Below, one piece after another: positions 8,928 through 15,718 of a stretch of DNA of 64,000 nucleotides. The notes under the pieces were generated by a model, which saw only the letters and a list, made by a program, of their open reading frames with translations, was not told the origin of the DNA and ran no database searches. The stretch comes from Chryseobacterium indologenes (GTDB lineage Bacteria > Bacteroidota > Bacteroidia > Flavobacteriales > Weeksellaceae): positions 42,523 through 106,522 of the forward strand of contig LAZY01000066.1 in NCBI GenBank assembly GCA_001013295.1. Direction: 5' to 3'. The first letter of the stretch is position 1. The number at the start of each line of letters is the position of its first letter. Made by a program: the position numbers and the translations under genes.

Positions 8928-8937
8928 AAGGAGGTGA
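8928..8937 (+). promoter_or_regulatory. Full-length Shine-Dalgarno sequence before a 14-codon frame
   Basis: AAGGAGGTGA is the exact complement of the conserved 16S rRNA tail. It ends 4 bases before a GTG (8942) that opens a 14-codon hydrophobic frame ending at 8986. Bacteroidota genes mostly lack Shine-Dalgarno sites, so a perfect one is unexpected. It may be chance. Confidence 0.4.
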
Positions 8938-9000
8938 AGAGGTGATAATCATTTTTAAAGCCTTTGTTATTATATTCAATAATTAGATGACAGACTGTTT

Positions 9001-10122
9001 CTAGTAGGTAATATCAAATACTTTTTCCATCTGCTTTTCGTTGATGGAGCTAGGTGTTGCCTTTAGTAAAGTATTGCGGAGCCAAGCGGCCAGACTGTTT
9101 TCATAATGAGAAACTTTACCAATTGTTGAACTCGTGTTGACGATGTAATGCGCTTTTTTCATACGCAGTTCTTCGTATTGTTTGAAAACTTCATCTACAT
9201 TTTTTCCTTCACCAAAAAGCTTTCCGATAACGTAGGCATCTTCAATGGCCTGGCAGGCACCTTGTCCCATATTAGGAGTTGTTGCATGTGCAGCATCGCC
9301 AATCAAACAAACACGATCTTTTTGCCATTGATAAATAGGTTCCAAATCGATAATGTCGTTGACCAATATTTTCTCTTTAGGTGTTTCGGAAATCATTTTT
9401 AGAACTTCCGGATTAAAATCAGCGAAAAGCTCAGCAAGATGATTCGGATTTTTAACCAGATTTTCATTAATCACAGCGTACCAGTAGACTTTCTGGTCGT
9501 TAATCCTTACAAATCCAAAACGTTTACCCTTTCCCCAGGCTTCAACGGCTTGATGATTGTATTTTGCGGTCCAGTCAAATTCGCTGACACCGCGCCAGCA
9601 TTTCTGTTTGGAGTGTCTTAATTTCCCAATGTTGAAAACTTGCTGCCGTACTACTGATTTAATTCCATCTGCACCAATAACCACGTCTGCATTAACGAGA
9701 GTTCCGTCCTCAAAGGAGAGTTGATAGCCGTTTCCCTTTTCGATTTTGGATAAGCGTTTGGAAAGTTTAATATTTTCAAAACCAATTTCCTCCGCTAAGA
9801 TCATTTGCAAATCGCCACGATGAATCGCTGTATTGTATACTCCATATTTACGTTCGAATATATTCAGTTGTACATCTGATAAGGTCTTGAGCTGTGGATC
9901 GGTAATTTTAATAGTTGAAATTTTGTGACCTGCTTTTTCTATTTTGTGACGTATGCCAAGTTTGTCGAAAACCTGCATTGCATTGTTAGCCATGATAATT
10001 CCGGCCCCTACAGGTTTTATTTCGGGTGCGCTTTCGTAAATGGTAACATCCAGATTATTTTTTAGTAGGGCCAGAGCTGTTGTCAAACCACCAATTCCGC
10101 CACCAATAATTGCTACTTTCAT
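9001..10122 (-). CDS. FAD-dependent monooxygenase (UbiH/PHBH-type)
   Basis: ATG at 10122 is chosen because it begins MKVAIIGGGIGGLTTAL, the Rossmann dinucleotide fold directly at the N-terminus; the frame continues to 10149 but the extra 9 residues add nothing. The protein (373 residues) has GxGxxG at 7-12, a DG motif in VVIGADGIKS and the GD motif in CLIGDAAHATTPNMGQGA, so it is a class A flavoprotein hydroxylase using NAD(P)H and O2. The sequence resembles salicylate/hydroxybenzoate hydroxylases and zeaxanthin-epoxidase-like proteins more than Tet(X). Substrate unknown. It lies 64 bases downstream of a Crp/Fnr-type regulator on the same strand, which may control it. Confidence 0.85.
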   Translation of the reverse strand: MKVAIIGGGIGGLTTALALLKNNLDVTIYESAPEIKPVGAGIIMANNAMQVFDKLGIRHKIEKAGHKISTIKITDPQLKTLSDVQLNIFERKYGVYNTAIHRGDLQMILAEEIGFENIKLSKRLSKIEKGNGYQLSFEDGTLVNADVVIGADGIKSVVRQQVFNIGKLRHSKQKCWRGVSEFDWTAKYNHQAVEAWGKGKRFGFVRINDQKVYWYAVINENLVKNPNHLAELFADFNPEVLKMISETPKEKILVNDIIDLEPIYQWQKDRVCLIGDAAHATTPNMGQGACQAIEDAYVIGKLFGEGKNVDEVFKQYEELRMKKAHYIVNTSSTIGKVSHYENSLAAWLRNTLLKATPSSINEKQMEKVFDITY

Positions 10123-10186
10123 TGTGATTACATTTATATTATGAGACAAAATTAAAGGTCAGAAAAACCAAAGACGTTCACTTAAG

Positions 10187-10771
10187 TTAACTTTTGAACG
10201 AGTAAATTCTTTTCCGGATTCTGCTCAGTGATTGTGGGGTGATTCCTAAGTAAGAGGAAATATATTTCTGTGGAATTTTGTTCAGAATTTCAGGTGACTT
10301 TTTCAATAAATTGAGATAGCGTTCTTCCGGGGTATAAAAAAACAATTCGTCCAGCCTTTGTTTCGCATCCAAAAAAGCTAAATCGGATATACGTTTTGCC
10401 AGTCCAATCCAAAAAATATCTTTTCGAATGAGTGCCTCAACATCTTTTTTATCAAAATATAAAACTTCCGTTTTTAAAAGAGTTTGTAGTATTGCCAATG
10501 ATTTTTTTCCGGTGATATAGCTTGCATAGTCACCAATCACATCATTATTCACTTGCAAAAGATAGCTGATGTCTTCCCCTTTTTCATTGATATAATAAAT
10601 CCGTACAGCGCCATTCAAAATGAACCCCAAACGATCAAAGACTCCATTCTTAGGTTCTATTATTTTGTTTTTATCATAGTTGACGATGTAGCAGATTTCT
10701 AAGAACTCCTCTGCACGCTCCATTGAAATCTGAAGTGTTTCTGCTAATTTCTGTTTTACTGCTGATGTCAT
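10187..10771 (-). CDS. Crp/Fnr-family transcriptional regulator
   Basis: A 194-residue protein with an N-terminal cyclic-nucleotide-binding-like beta roll (about residues 30-115; LGFILNGAVRIYYINEKGED) and a C-terminal HTH (IPQKYISSYLGITPQSLSRI, about 165-187). This short form, without the cysteine cluster of Fnr, is common in Bacteroidota, where the ligand is often unknown. It is the first gene of a two-gene minus-strand unit with the monooxygenase, an arrangement suggesting local control. Inverted repeats lie just upstream of its start. Confidence 0.88.
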   Translation of the reverse strand: MTSAVKQKLAETLQISMERAEEFLEICYIVNYDKNKIIEPKNGVFDRLGFILNGAVRIYYINEKGEDISYLLQVNNDVIGDYASYITGKKSLAILQTLLKTEVLYFDKKDVEALIRKDIFWIGLAKRISDLAFLDAKQRLDELFFYTPEERYLNLLKKSPEILNKIPQKYISSYLGITPQSLSRIRKRIYSFKS

Positions 10772-10781
10772 TGCTTCTAAG

Positions 10782-10823
10782 TCAATTTGAATTGATATGA
10801 CAACAAAGTTTATCTTTTGTCAT
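10782..10823. promoter_or_regulatory. Inverted repeats upstream of the Crp/Fnr-type gene
   Basis: Two elements lie 11-52 bases upstream of the regulator ATG: TCAAT-N4-ATTGA at 10782-10795, and ATGACAA at 10797-10803 paired with TTGTCAT at 10817-10823. Either could be the operator of a dimeric Crp-type protein, possibly autoregulatory. This is a candidate only. Confidence 0.35.
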
Positions 10824-10984
10824 TACAAAAATAACTTTTCCTGTTTGATTATGTTCAAAAATAAATCATCGATAAGAAAGAGTAAACAGTATGATTATTG
10901 CGGTTTTGGAGTCTCCTTTTTCTTCTCAGTTTGACCTTGAAAATAATTACAATAAGAATCAATTATTGCGTTGTTTTCAAAATA

Positions 10985-11019
10985 AATAATCCGTCACACA
11001 TGTCGTGTGACGGATTATT
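10985..11019 (-). terminator. Terminator of accC
   Basis: A perfect 15-bp stem (10985-10999 with 11005-11019) and 5-base loop lies 22 bases beyond the accC stop, followed on the minus strand by a T-rich stretch. Confidence 0.85.
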
Positions 11020-11041
11020 AAAAGTTATATATCAAATAATC

Positions 11042-12397
11042 TTAGTGATTATCATATTTTCTATCCATTACAAAATCTTCCATGAATTTTGTAGTGTAGT
11101 TTCCTGCAAGATAATCTTCGTTATCCATCAGTTGTCTGTGGAAAGGAATTGTTGTTTTTACTCCTTCAATATAGAATTCTTCCAGAGCACGTCTCATTTT
11201 TGCAATAGCTTCCTCACGGGTTTGAGCCGTAGTGATAAGCTTAGCAATCATAGAGTCGTAGTTAGAAGGGATTGTATATCCGGAATACACGTGAGTATCT
11301 ACTCTGATTCCGTGTCCGCCAGGGATGTTTAATCCTGTGATTTTTCCCGGAGACGGTCTGAAGTCTGCGTAAGGATCTTCTGCGTTGATTCTACATTCGA
11401 TTGAGTGCAATTTCGGGTAGTAGTTGATTCCTGAAATAGGAGTTCCTGCAGCAAGAAGAATTTGTTCTCTGATCAGGTCATAATCAATTACCTGCTCAGT
11501 AATAGGGTGCTCTACCTGGATTCTTGTATTCATTTCCATGAAATAGAAATTTCTGTGTTTGTCTACAAGGAATTCGATAGTTCCTACACCTTCGTATCCG
11601 ATGAATTCAGCAGCTTTTACAGCAGCGTTACCCATTTTCTCACGAAGTTCGTCAGTCATGAACGGAGAAGGTGTTTCTTCCGTCAGTTTCTGATTTCTTC
11701 TTTGTACAGAACAGTCTCTTTCAGAAAGGTGGCAAGCTTTACCGAATTGGTCACCTGCAACCTGAATTTCGATGTGTCTAGGCTCTTCGATCAGTTTTTC
11801 CATATACATCCCTCCATTACCAAAGGCAGCTACAGCTTCCTGAATCGCAGATTCCCAGTGATCTTTAAGGTCTTCAGCTTTCCATACAGCTCTCATTCCT
11901 TTACCACCACCTCCGGCTGTTGCTTTGATCATGACAGGGTATCCTGTTTCTTCAGCAACTTTTACCGCATGCTCGTAAGACTCGATCAAACCATCAGAAC
12001 CTGGTACACATGGTACTCCGGCAGCTTTCATGGTAGCTTTAGCGTTCGCTTTGTCACCCATTTTCTCGATCTGTTCAGGAGAAGCACCAATAAATTTGAT
12101 TCCGTTCTTCTGGCAGATTCTTGAGAAATTAGCATTTTCAGATAAGAATCCATACCCTGGGTGGATAGCGTCTGCATTGGTAATTTCTGCAGCAGCAATA
12201 ATGTTAGGGATTTTAAGGTATGAGTCTTTGCTCATAGCAGGACCAATACAAACCGCTTCGTCAGCAAATCTTACGTGAAGACTGTCTTTATCTGCAGTAG
12301 AGTATACCGCAACGGTTTTGATTCCCATTTCTTTACAAGTACGTAAAATACGCATTGCAATTTCGCCACGATTGGCTATTAATATTTTTTTGAACAT
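11042..12397 (-). CDS. accC: Acetyl-CoA carboxylase, biotin carboxylase subunit
   Basis: ATG at 12397 starts at the conserved MFKKILIANRGEIA; the longer frame would need a TTG. The 451-residue protein has the biotin carboxylase N-domain, an ATP-grasp domain with the glycine-rich loop AGGGGKGM (about 161-168) and MNTRIQVEHP (289-298), which contains the catalytic glutamate region. It carboxylates biotin on AccB using ATP and bicarbonate, the first step of fatty-acid synthesis. It follows accB by 98 bases on the same strand; the gap contains a heptameric repeat. Confidence 0.95.
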   Translation of the reverse strand: MFKKILIANRGEIAMRILRTCKEMGIKTVAVYSTADKDSLHVRFADEAVCIGPAMSKDSYLKIPNIIAAAEITNADAIHPGYGFLSENANFSRICQKNGIKFIGASPEQIEKMGDKANAKATMKAAGVPCVPGSDGLIESYEHAVKVAEETGYPVMIKATAGGGGKGMRAVWKAEDLKDHWESAIQEAVAAFGNGGMYMEKLIEEPRHIEIQVAGDQFGKACHLSERDCSVQRRNQKLTEETPSPFMTDELREKMGNAAVKAAEFIGYEGVGTIEFLVDKHRNFYFMEMNTRIQVEHPITEQVIDYDLIREQILLAAGTPISGINYYPKLHSIECRINAEDPYADFRPSPGKITGLNIPGGHGIRVDTHVYSGYTIPSNYDSMIAKLITTAQTREEAIAKMRRALEEFYIEGVKTTIPFHRQLMDNEDYLAGNYTTKFMEDFVMDRKYDNH

Positions 12398-12459
12398 CTT
12401 CTTCAATTTGAAAATTAGATAATTTGAAAATCAGATAATGTTATTTTAATGTAGAATTT

Positions 12460-12494
12460 AATCTAACATCTAATGTCTAACATCTAACTTCTAA
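12460..12494. repeat. Five tandem TTAGANN heptads
   Basis: On the minus strand the 35 bases just after the accB stop read as five uninterrupted 7-base units TTAGAAG, TTAGATG, TTAGACA, TTAGATG, TTAGATT. A 16-base imperfect direct repeat (ATTTGAAAATYAGATA) follows at about 12411-12437. The same heptad occurs at 17871-17891 and, degraded, at 43654-43674. Confidence 0.75.
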
Positions 12495-12495
12495 A

Positions 12496-12978
12496 TTAAG
12501 ATGGATCTACTAAGAATAATGGTTGGTCATATTCTACCGGAGTAGCATCGTCAACTAAGATTTTAACGATTTTTCCGCTGATTTCAGATTCAATCTGGTT
12601 GAATAATTTCATTGCTTCAATTACGCAAACTACTTTACCTACAGAAACTTCGTCACCTACGTTTGCAAATACATCCTTATCAGGAGATGGTTTTCTGTAG
12701 AATGTACCAATCATTGGAGATTTGATTGTTACATATTTGCTGTCATCAGATGCAGCTTCAGCTTTTTCAGCAGGGGCAGCAGCCGGAGTAGCAACAGGTG
12801 CCGGAGCAGCTACCGCTTGTGGTGCAGTGTGGTATACTGCAGGTTGTGCATAAACAGCATCGCTTCCAGCTAATGGAGTTTTAATAGTGATTTCGAAATC
12901 TTTAGTCTTGTACTTCACCTCTGATACTTCAGCCTTAGATACAAACTTGATAAGATTTTGTATGTCTTTAATGTCCAT
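12496..12978 (-). CDS. accB: Acetyl-CoA carboxylase, biotin carboxyl carrier protein
   Basis: ATG at 12978 (MDIKDIQNLIKFVSKAEVSE) is the start; the upstream frame codes an unlikely Phe-rich stretch overlapping the promoter. At 160 residues it has the normal architecture: N-terminal domain 1-40, an Ala/Pro-rich linker 42-78 and a C-terminal biotinyl domain with EAMKLF, Lys124 being the biotin attachment site. It carries the carboxylated biotin between AccC and the carboxyltransferase. A strong promoter lies directly upstream, and accC follows on the same strand. Confidence 0.95.
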   Translation of the reverse strand: MDIKDIQNLIKFVSKAEVSEVKYKTKDFEITIKTPLAGSDAVYAQPAVYHTAPQAVAAPAPVATPAAAPAEKAEAASDDSKYVTIKSPMIGTFYRKPSPDKDVFANVGDEVSVGKVVCVIEAMKLFNQIESEISGKIVKILVDDATPVEYDQPLFLVDPS

Positions 12979-13001
12979 AAATTTGATATTTGATTTGATG
13001 C

Positions 13002-13030
13002 CAAAGATACCAAAAAAACGTAAAAAACAA
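13002..13030 (-). promoter_or_regulatory. accB promoter (TTG-N18-TATCTTTG)
   Basis: On the minus strand TTG at 13030-13028 is followed after 18 bases by TATCTTTG at 13009-13002, a full Bacteroidota promoter, 23 bases upstream of the accB ATG. It directly follows the rpmF terminator hairpin. Confidence 0.7.
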
Positions 13031-13033
13031 CAA

Positions 13034-13068
13034 AAAACCGCCAAATTTTATCAAAATTGGGCGGTTTT
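13034..13068 (-). terminator. Terminator of rpmF
   Basis: Arms 13034-13049 and 13053-13068 pair over 16 positions with one mismatch and a 3-base loop; the outer part is the strong CCGCC/GGCGG core. It separates the yceD-rpmF unit from accBC. Confidence 0.75.
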
Positions 13069-13105
13069 TGTATTAAAATGAGGCTTTTTCAGCGAAAAGC
13101 GACTC

Positions 13106-13309
13106 TTAGTTTTCTTCAGTAGCAGCTACTTCTTTTTCCAATACTACTTTACCTCTGTAGTAAAGTTTCCCTTCATGCCAGTGAGCTCTGTGGTATAGGT
13201 GAAGCTCTCCTGTTGTTGCATCTTTAGCTAATTGAGGAACTACAGCTTTGTAGTGAGTTCTTCTCTTATCTCTTCTTGTAGACGACTGTCTTCTCTTTGG
13301 ATGTGCCAT
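13106..13309 (-). CDS. rpmF: 50S ribosomal protein bL32
   Basis: A 67-residue basic protein starting MAHPKRRQSSTRRDKRRTHY, the typical bL32 N-terminus, with the C-terminal LYHRAHWHEGKLYYRGK seen in Bacteroidota versions. The zinc-binding cysteines found in some bL32 proteins are absent (zinc-free form). It lies 67 bases downstream of the DUF177 gene, the usual yceD-rpmF pairing, and is followed by a terminator. Confidence 0.96.
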   Translation of the reverse strand: MAHPKRRQSSTRRDKRRTHYKAVVPQLAKDATTGELHLYHRAHWHEGKLYYRGKVVLEKEVAATEEN

Positions 13310-13376
13310 TTTCTAATAACTTTTTTAATTGATGAGCGATGAGATTCATCATCTCATCATATTTAAATTATTCTAT

Positions 13377-13907
13377 TTAATTATTGTCTCTTAATTTTCT
13401 TAAAGCATCCCATCTCGGGTCACTTTCATGTTCTTCCTCTTCATCTTCCTCAATATCTTTAGGACTGAACTGGTCAAGGATTTTGATGTCTTCATCACTT
13501 ACATTCGGTGAAATCTTTTTCATCGGGATAGAAAGCATTACATTTTCGTAGATCAGATGGGCTACATTGAAGGCATGCTCTCCGGTAGGAATCGTAATGA
13601 CATCTTCATTGCTGTCATCATATTCTTCCCCGAAATTCACCAGAATTTTGATTTCATTCTCAATAGGATAGTCGAAGTCTTCATTTGTGATGTCACAAAC
13701 CAGCTCTACCAAACCTTTTATTTTAATCTCAAACTCTAAAAAAGTAGTGTGCTTATCCAGTAAGACATTCACTTCTATTCTAGGATTTGTAAATTCCTGC
13801 TCAGTGTCAAATAATTGAAAGAACGTTTTATCTATCTCAAACTTGAACTCGTGTTTCCCGTTTTTAAGTCCGGAAAAGCTTACGTCATAGTTTCTTAACT
13901 TGTCCAT
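13377..13907 (-). CDS. yceD: DUF177/YceD family protein
   Basis: ATG at 13907 (MDKLRNYDVSFSGLKNGKH) fits the family N-terminus; the 13922 start would add only MHTHF. The 176-residue acidic protein has the DUF177 pattern: a beta-rich N-terminal half, VELVCDITNEDFDYPI in place of the CxRCL motif (only one Cys retained), and an acidic tail ending SDPRWDALRKL. The family is linked to 23S rRNA metabolism in plants and E. coli and is almost always next to rpmF, as here. Confidence 0.88.
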   Translation of the reverse strand: MDKLRNYDVSFSGLKNGKHEFKFEIDKTFFQLFDTEQEFTNPRIEVNVLLDKHTTFLEFEIKIKGLVELVCDITNEDFDYPIENEIKILVNFGEEYDDSNEDVITIPTGEHAFNVAHLIYENVMLSIPMKKISPNVSDEDIKILDQFSPKDIEEDEEEEHESDPRWDALRKLRDNN

Positions 13908-13992
13908 AAAATGAGTGTGCAAAAATATGCATTTTTTTTATAATAACAAATAAAATCCCAAACAAATTAATTTAAAAATTTGTTTCAACAAT

Positions 13993-15084
13993 TTATGCTT
14001 CAGTTTCCTCAGGAAGATCTTCATCTATTCCGTTGTCAACAGCCATTTTTCTCGGTTGCAGGCGATTGTTCATCAGTTCGCTGTATTCGCTTCTGTTCTT
14101 GAAAACATTGATTGCAGTGAAAATAGCTTCTGTAAAACTCTGTTCATCAGCAATATTTTTCCCCGCAATATCATAAGCCACTCCATGATCCGGAGACGTT
14201 CTGATAAACGGAAGTCCTGCCGTATAATTTACTCCTTCCTCATAAGCCAGTGTTTTGAACGGTGCCAGTCCCTGGTCATGATACATTGCTAAAACCGCAT
14301 CAAAGTTTTTATACTTACCTGGCTGGAAGAAACTGTCTGCCGGGAAGGGCCCGAATGTCAGGATTCCGTTATCAGAAAGTTCTTTGATCGCCGGTGCAAT
14401 GATTTCAATTTCTTCTGTTCCGATCACACCGCCGTCACCTGCATGAGGGTTTAATCCCAAAACAGCAATCTTAGGTTTCTGAACACAGAAATCTTCTATA
14501 AGTGTTTGGTTCAGGACTCTGATCTGCTTCTTGATCTTTTCCTTGGAAATGTTCTCCGCAACTTGAGCGATGGGAATATGATGGGTGGAAACCGCTACTT
14601 TCAGATCTTCAGTGACCAGGAACATGAGTCCTTTCTTGCTGAATTTTTCTTCAAAATACCCGGTGTGCCCGGCATGTTTAAAGCCCATTTTTACCATTTC
14701 ATCCTTATTGATAGGAGCTGTTACAAGAACATCAATATCTCCTTTCATCAAAGCTTCTGTAGCAGCTTCTAAAGAATCAATAGCCATTTTGGTAGATTCC
14801 TCAGTAGGAACTCCCAATTCTACGTTAACATTTTCCTTGGTAAGATTCACCATATTAAGTTTCCCTGCCTGAGCCTGCGAAGCTTCATTAACGTAGTTGA
14901 AATTAAGATTCAGCTTAAAAATATTTTTCTGATAAGTGAACAATTTCCCCGAACCAAAAATTACAGGAGTGAAAAAATCCGTAATGGTTTTGTCTTTCAG
15001 AGACTTCATAATGATCTCCGGGCCGATGCCGTTGAAATCACCGATTGAAATTCCTACTCGTACTTTATGGTTTTTTGGGCTCAT
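13993..15084 (-). CDS. pdxA: 4-hydroxythreonine-4-phosphate dehydrogenase
   Basis: A 363-residue PdxA. Expected metal-ligand histidines are visible at 168/169 (STHHIP), 214 (LNPHAGDGG) and 269 (MYHDQGLAPFK), matching E. coli H166, H211 and H266 with a constant offset; HAGHTGYFEE and RTSPDHGVAYDIAG are also family motifs. It oxidises 4-phosphohydroxythreonine with NAD(P)+ in pyridoxal 5'-phosphate synthesis. Divergent from ribE with only 48 bases between the start codons. It lies upstream of yceD-rpmF on the same strand with an 85-base gap. Confidence 0.95.
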   Translation of the reverse strand: MSPKNHKVRVGISIGDFNGIGPEIIMKSLKDKTITDFFTPVIFGSGKLFTYQKNIFKLNLNFNYVNEASQAQAGKLNMVNLTKENVNVELGVPTEESTKMAIDSLEAATEALMKGDIDVLVTAPINKDEMVKMGFKHAGHTGYFEEKFSKKGLMFLVTEDLKVAVSTHHIPIAQVAENISKEKIKKQIRVLNQTLIEDFCVQKPKIAVLGLNPHAGDGGVIGTEEIEIIAPAIKELSDNGILTFGPFPADSFFQPGKYKNFDAVLAMYHDQGLAPFKTLAYEEGVNYTAGLPFIRTSPDHGVAYDIAGKNIADEQSFTEAIFTAINVFKNRSEYSELMNNRLQPRKMAVDNGIDEDLPEETEA

Positions 15085-15090
15085 TTTGAT

Positions 15091-15098
15091 TATCTTTG
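15091..15098 (+). promoter_or_regulatory. -7 element for ribE (divergent with pdxA)
   Basis: TATCTTTG, an exact -7 box, lies 35 bases before the ribE ATG. On the opposite strand TAAATTTG (15120-15113) lies 29 bases before the pdxA ATG, so the two start regions interleave in a 48-bp gap. No clear -33 element on either side. Confidence 0.5.
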
Positions 15099-15132
15099 AA
15101 GATTATAATTTACAAATTTAGCAAAAAATAAT

Positions 15133-15717
15133 ATGTTCACAGGAATTATTGAAGCAGTTGGTGTTATTGAGAAAATTGAAGAAAAAGGAAGCAACATAGA
15201 TTTCACCTTGACATGCCCTTTTACAAACGAGCTTAAAATCGATCAGAGTCTTGCTCATAACGGTTGCTGCCTTACTGTAGTGGAGATCAAAGACAATCAA
15301 TATGTGGTGACGGCCATCAACGAAACTCTTGAAAAAACCAACCTTGGAAAATGGGAATTGGGGACCGTTGTCAATCTTGAACGTTGCATGAAAATGGACG
15401 GAAGGCTGGATGGTCATATCGTTCAGGGACATGTTGATAAAACAGGAGAGGTTGTTGGGATTGAAAATAAGGACGGAAGTTATTTCATCACAATGAAATA
15501 TGACAACGATGGAAGTTTTGTTACCGTTCCTCAAGGGTCAATCACTGTAAACGGTATCAGTCTTACTGTAGCAAAAAGTGAGGATGCACAGTTTTCTGTA
15601 GCGATCATTCCTTACACGTGGGAATTTACCAATATGAAAAATTTAAAAATTGGTGATAAAGTTAACCTGGAATTTGATATTATTGGTAAGTATATTGCTA
15701 GGTTAATTAAAAAGTAG
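15133..15717 (+). CDS. ribE: Riboflavin synthase, alpha subunit type
   Basis: A 194-residue protein with the two lumazine-binding repeats expected. It starts MFTGIIEAVGVI, the invariant N-terminus, and has HNGCCLTV, DGHIVQGHVD, GSITVNGISLTV and IIPYTWEFTNM, the signature residues of both barrels. It dismutates two 6,7-dimethyl-8-ribityllumazine molecules into riboflavin. One base separates its TAG from the ATG of the histidine kinase, so the two are co-transcribed. Lumazine protein is unlikely given a conserved active site. Confidence 0.95.
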   Translation: MFTGIIEAVGVIEKIEEKGSNIDFTLTCPFTNELKIDQSLAHNGCCLTVVEIKDNQYVVTAINETLEKTNLGKWELGTVVNLERCMKMDGRLDGHIVQGHVDKTGEVVGIENKDGSYFITMKYDNDGSFVTVPQGSITVNGISLTVAKSEDAQFSVAIIPYTWEFTNMKNLKIGDKVNLEFDIIGKYIARLIKK

Positions 15718-15718
15718 G

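Larger units (their letters stand above)
8657..9000. other. 344-bp gap between rocD and the monooxygenase gene
   Basis: Apart from the rocD -7 box, the plus strand holds two very short reading frames: ATG at 8767-8817 coding the signal-peptide-like MKKLVLIIFTLIFIYS, and a 14-codon frame from GTG at 8942 to TAG at 8986 behind a perfect Shine-Dalgarno sequence at 8928-8937. The first may be the remnant of a lost lipoprotein or secreted-protein gene. No terminator or RNA gene was recognised. Confidence 0.5.

Noticed and set aside
9001..10122. Tet(X)-type tetracycline-inactivating monooxygenase
   Set aside because: The fold is shared, but the sequence around the FAD and GD motifs follows the salicylate/hydroxybenzoate hydroxylase type and Tet(X)-typical segments such as the GQGVNSG context are missing.
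10898..11332. A 144-codon plus-strand frame between the Crp-type gene and accC
   Set aside because: It runs through the accC terminator hairpin and into the accC 3' coding sequence in antisense; composition is not protein-like.
11462..12124. A 220-codon plus-strand frame inside accC
   Set aside because: It is the complement of a strongly conserved biotin carboxylase gene; the translated protein is Phe/Ser-rich and has no family feature.
12407..12495. The accB-accC gap as a riboswitch
   Set aside because: No stable structured core; the interval is made up of AT-rich direct repeats and heptads.
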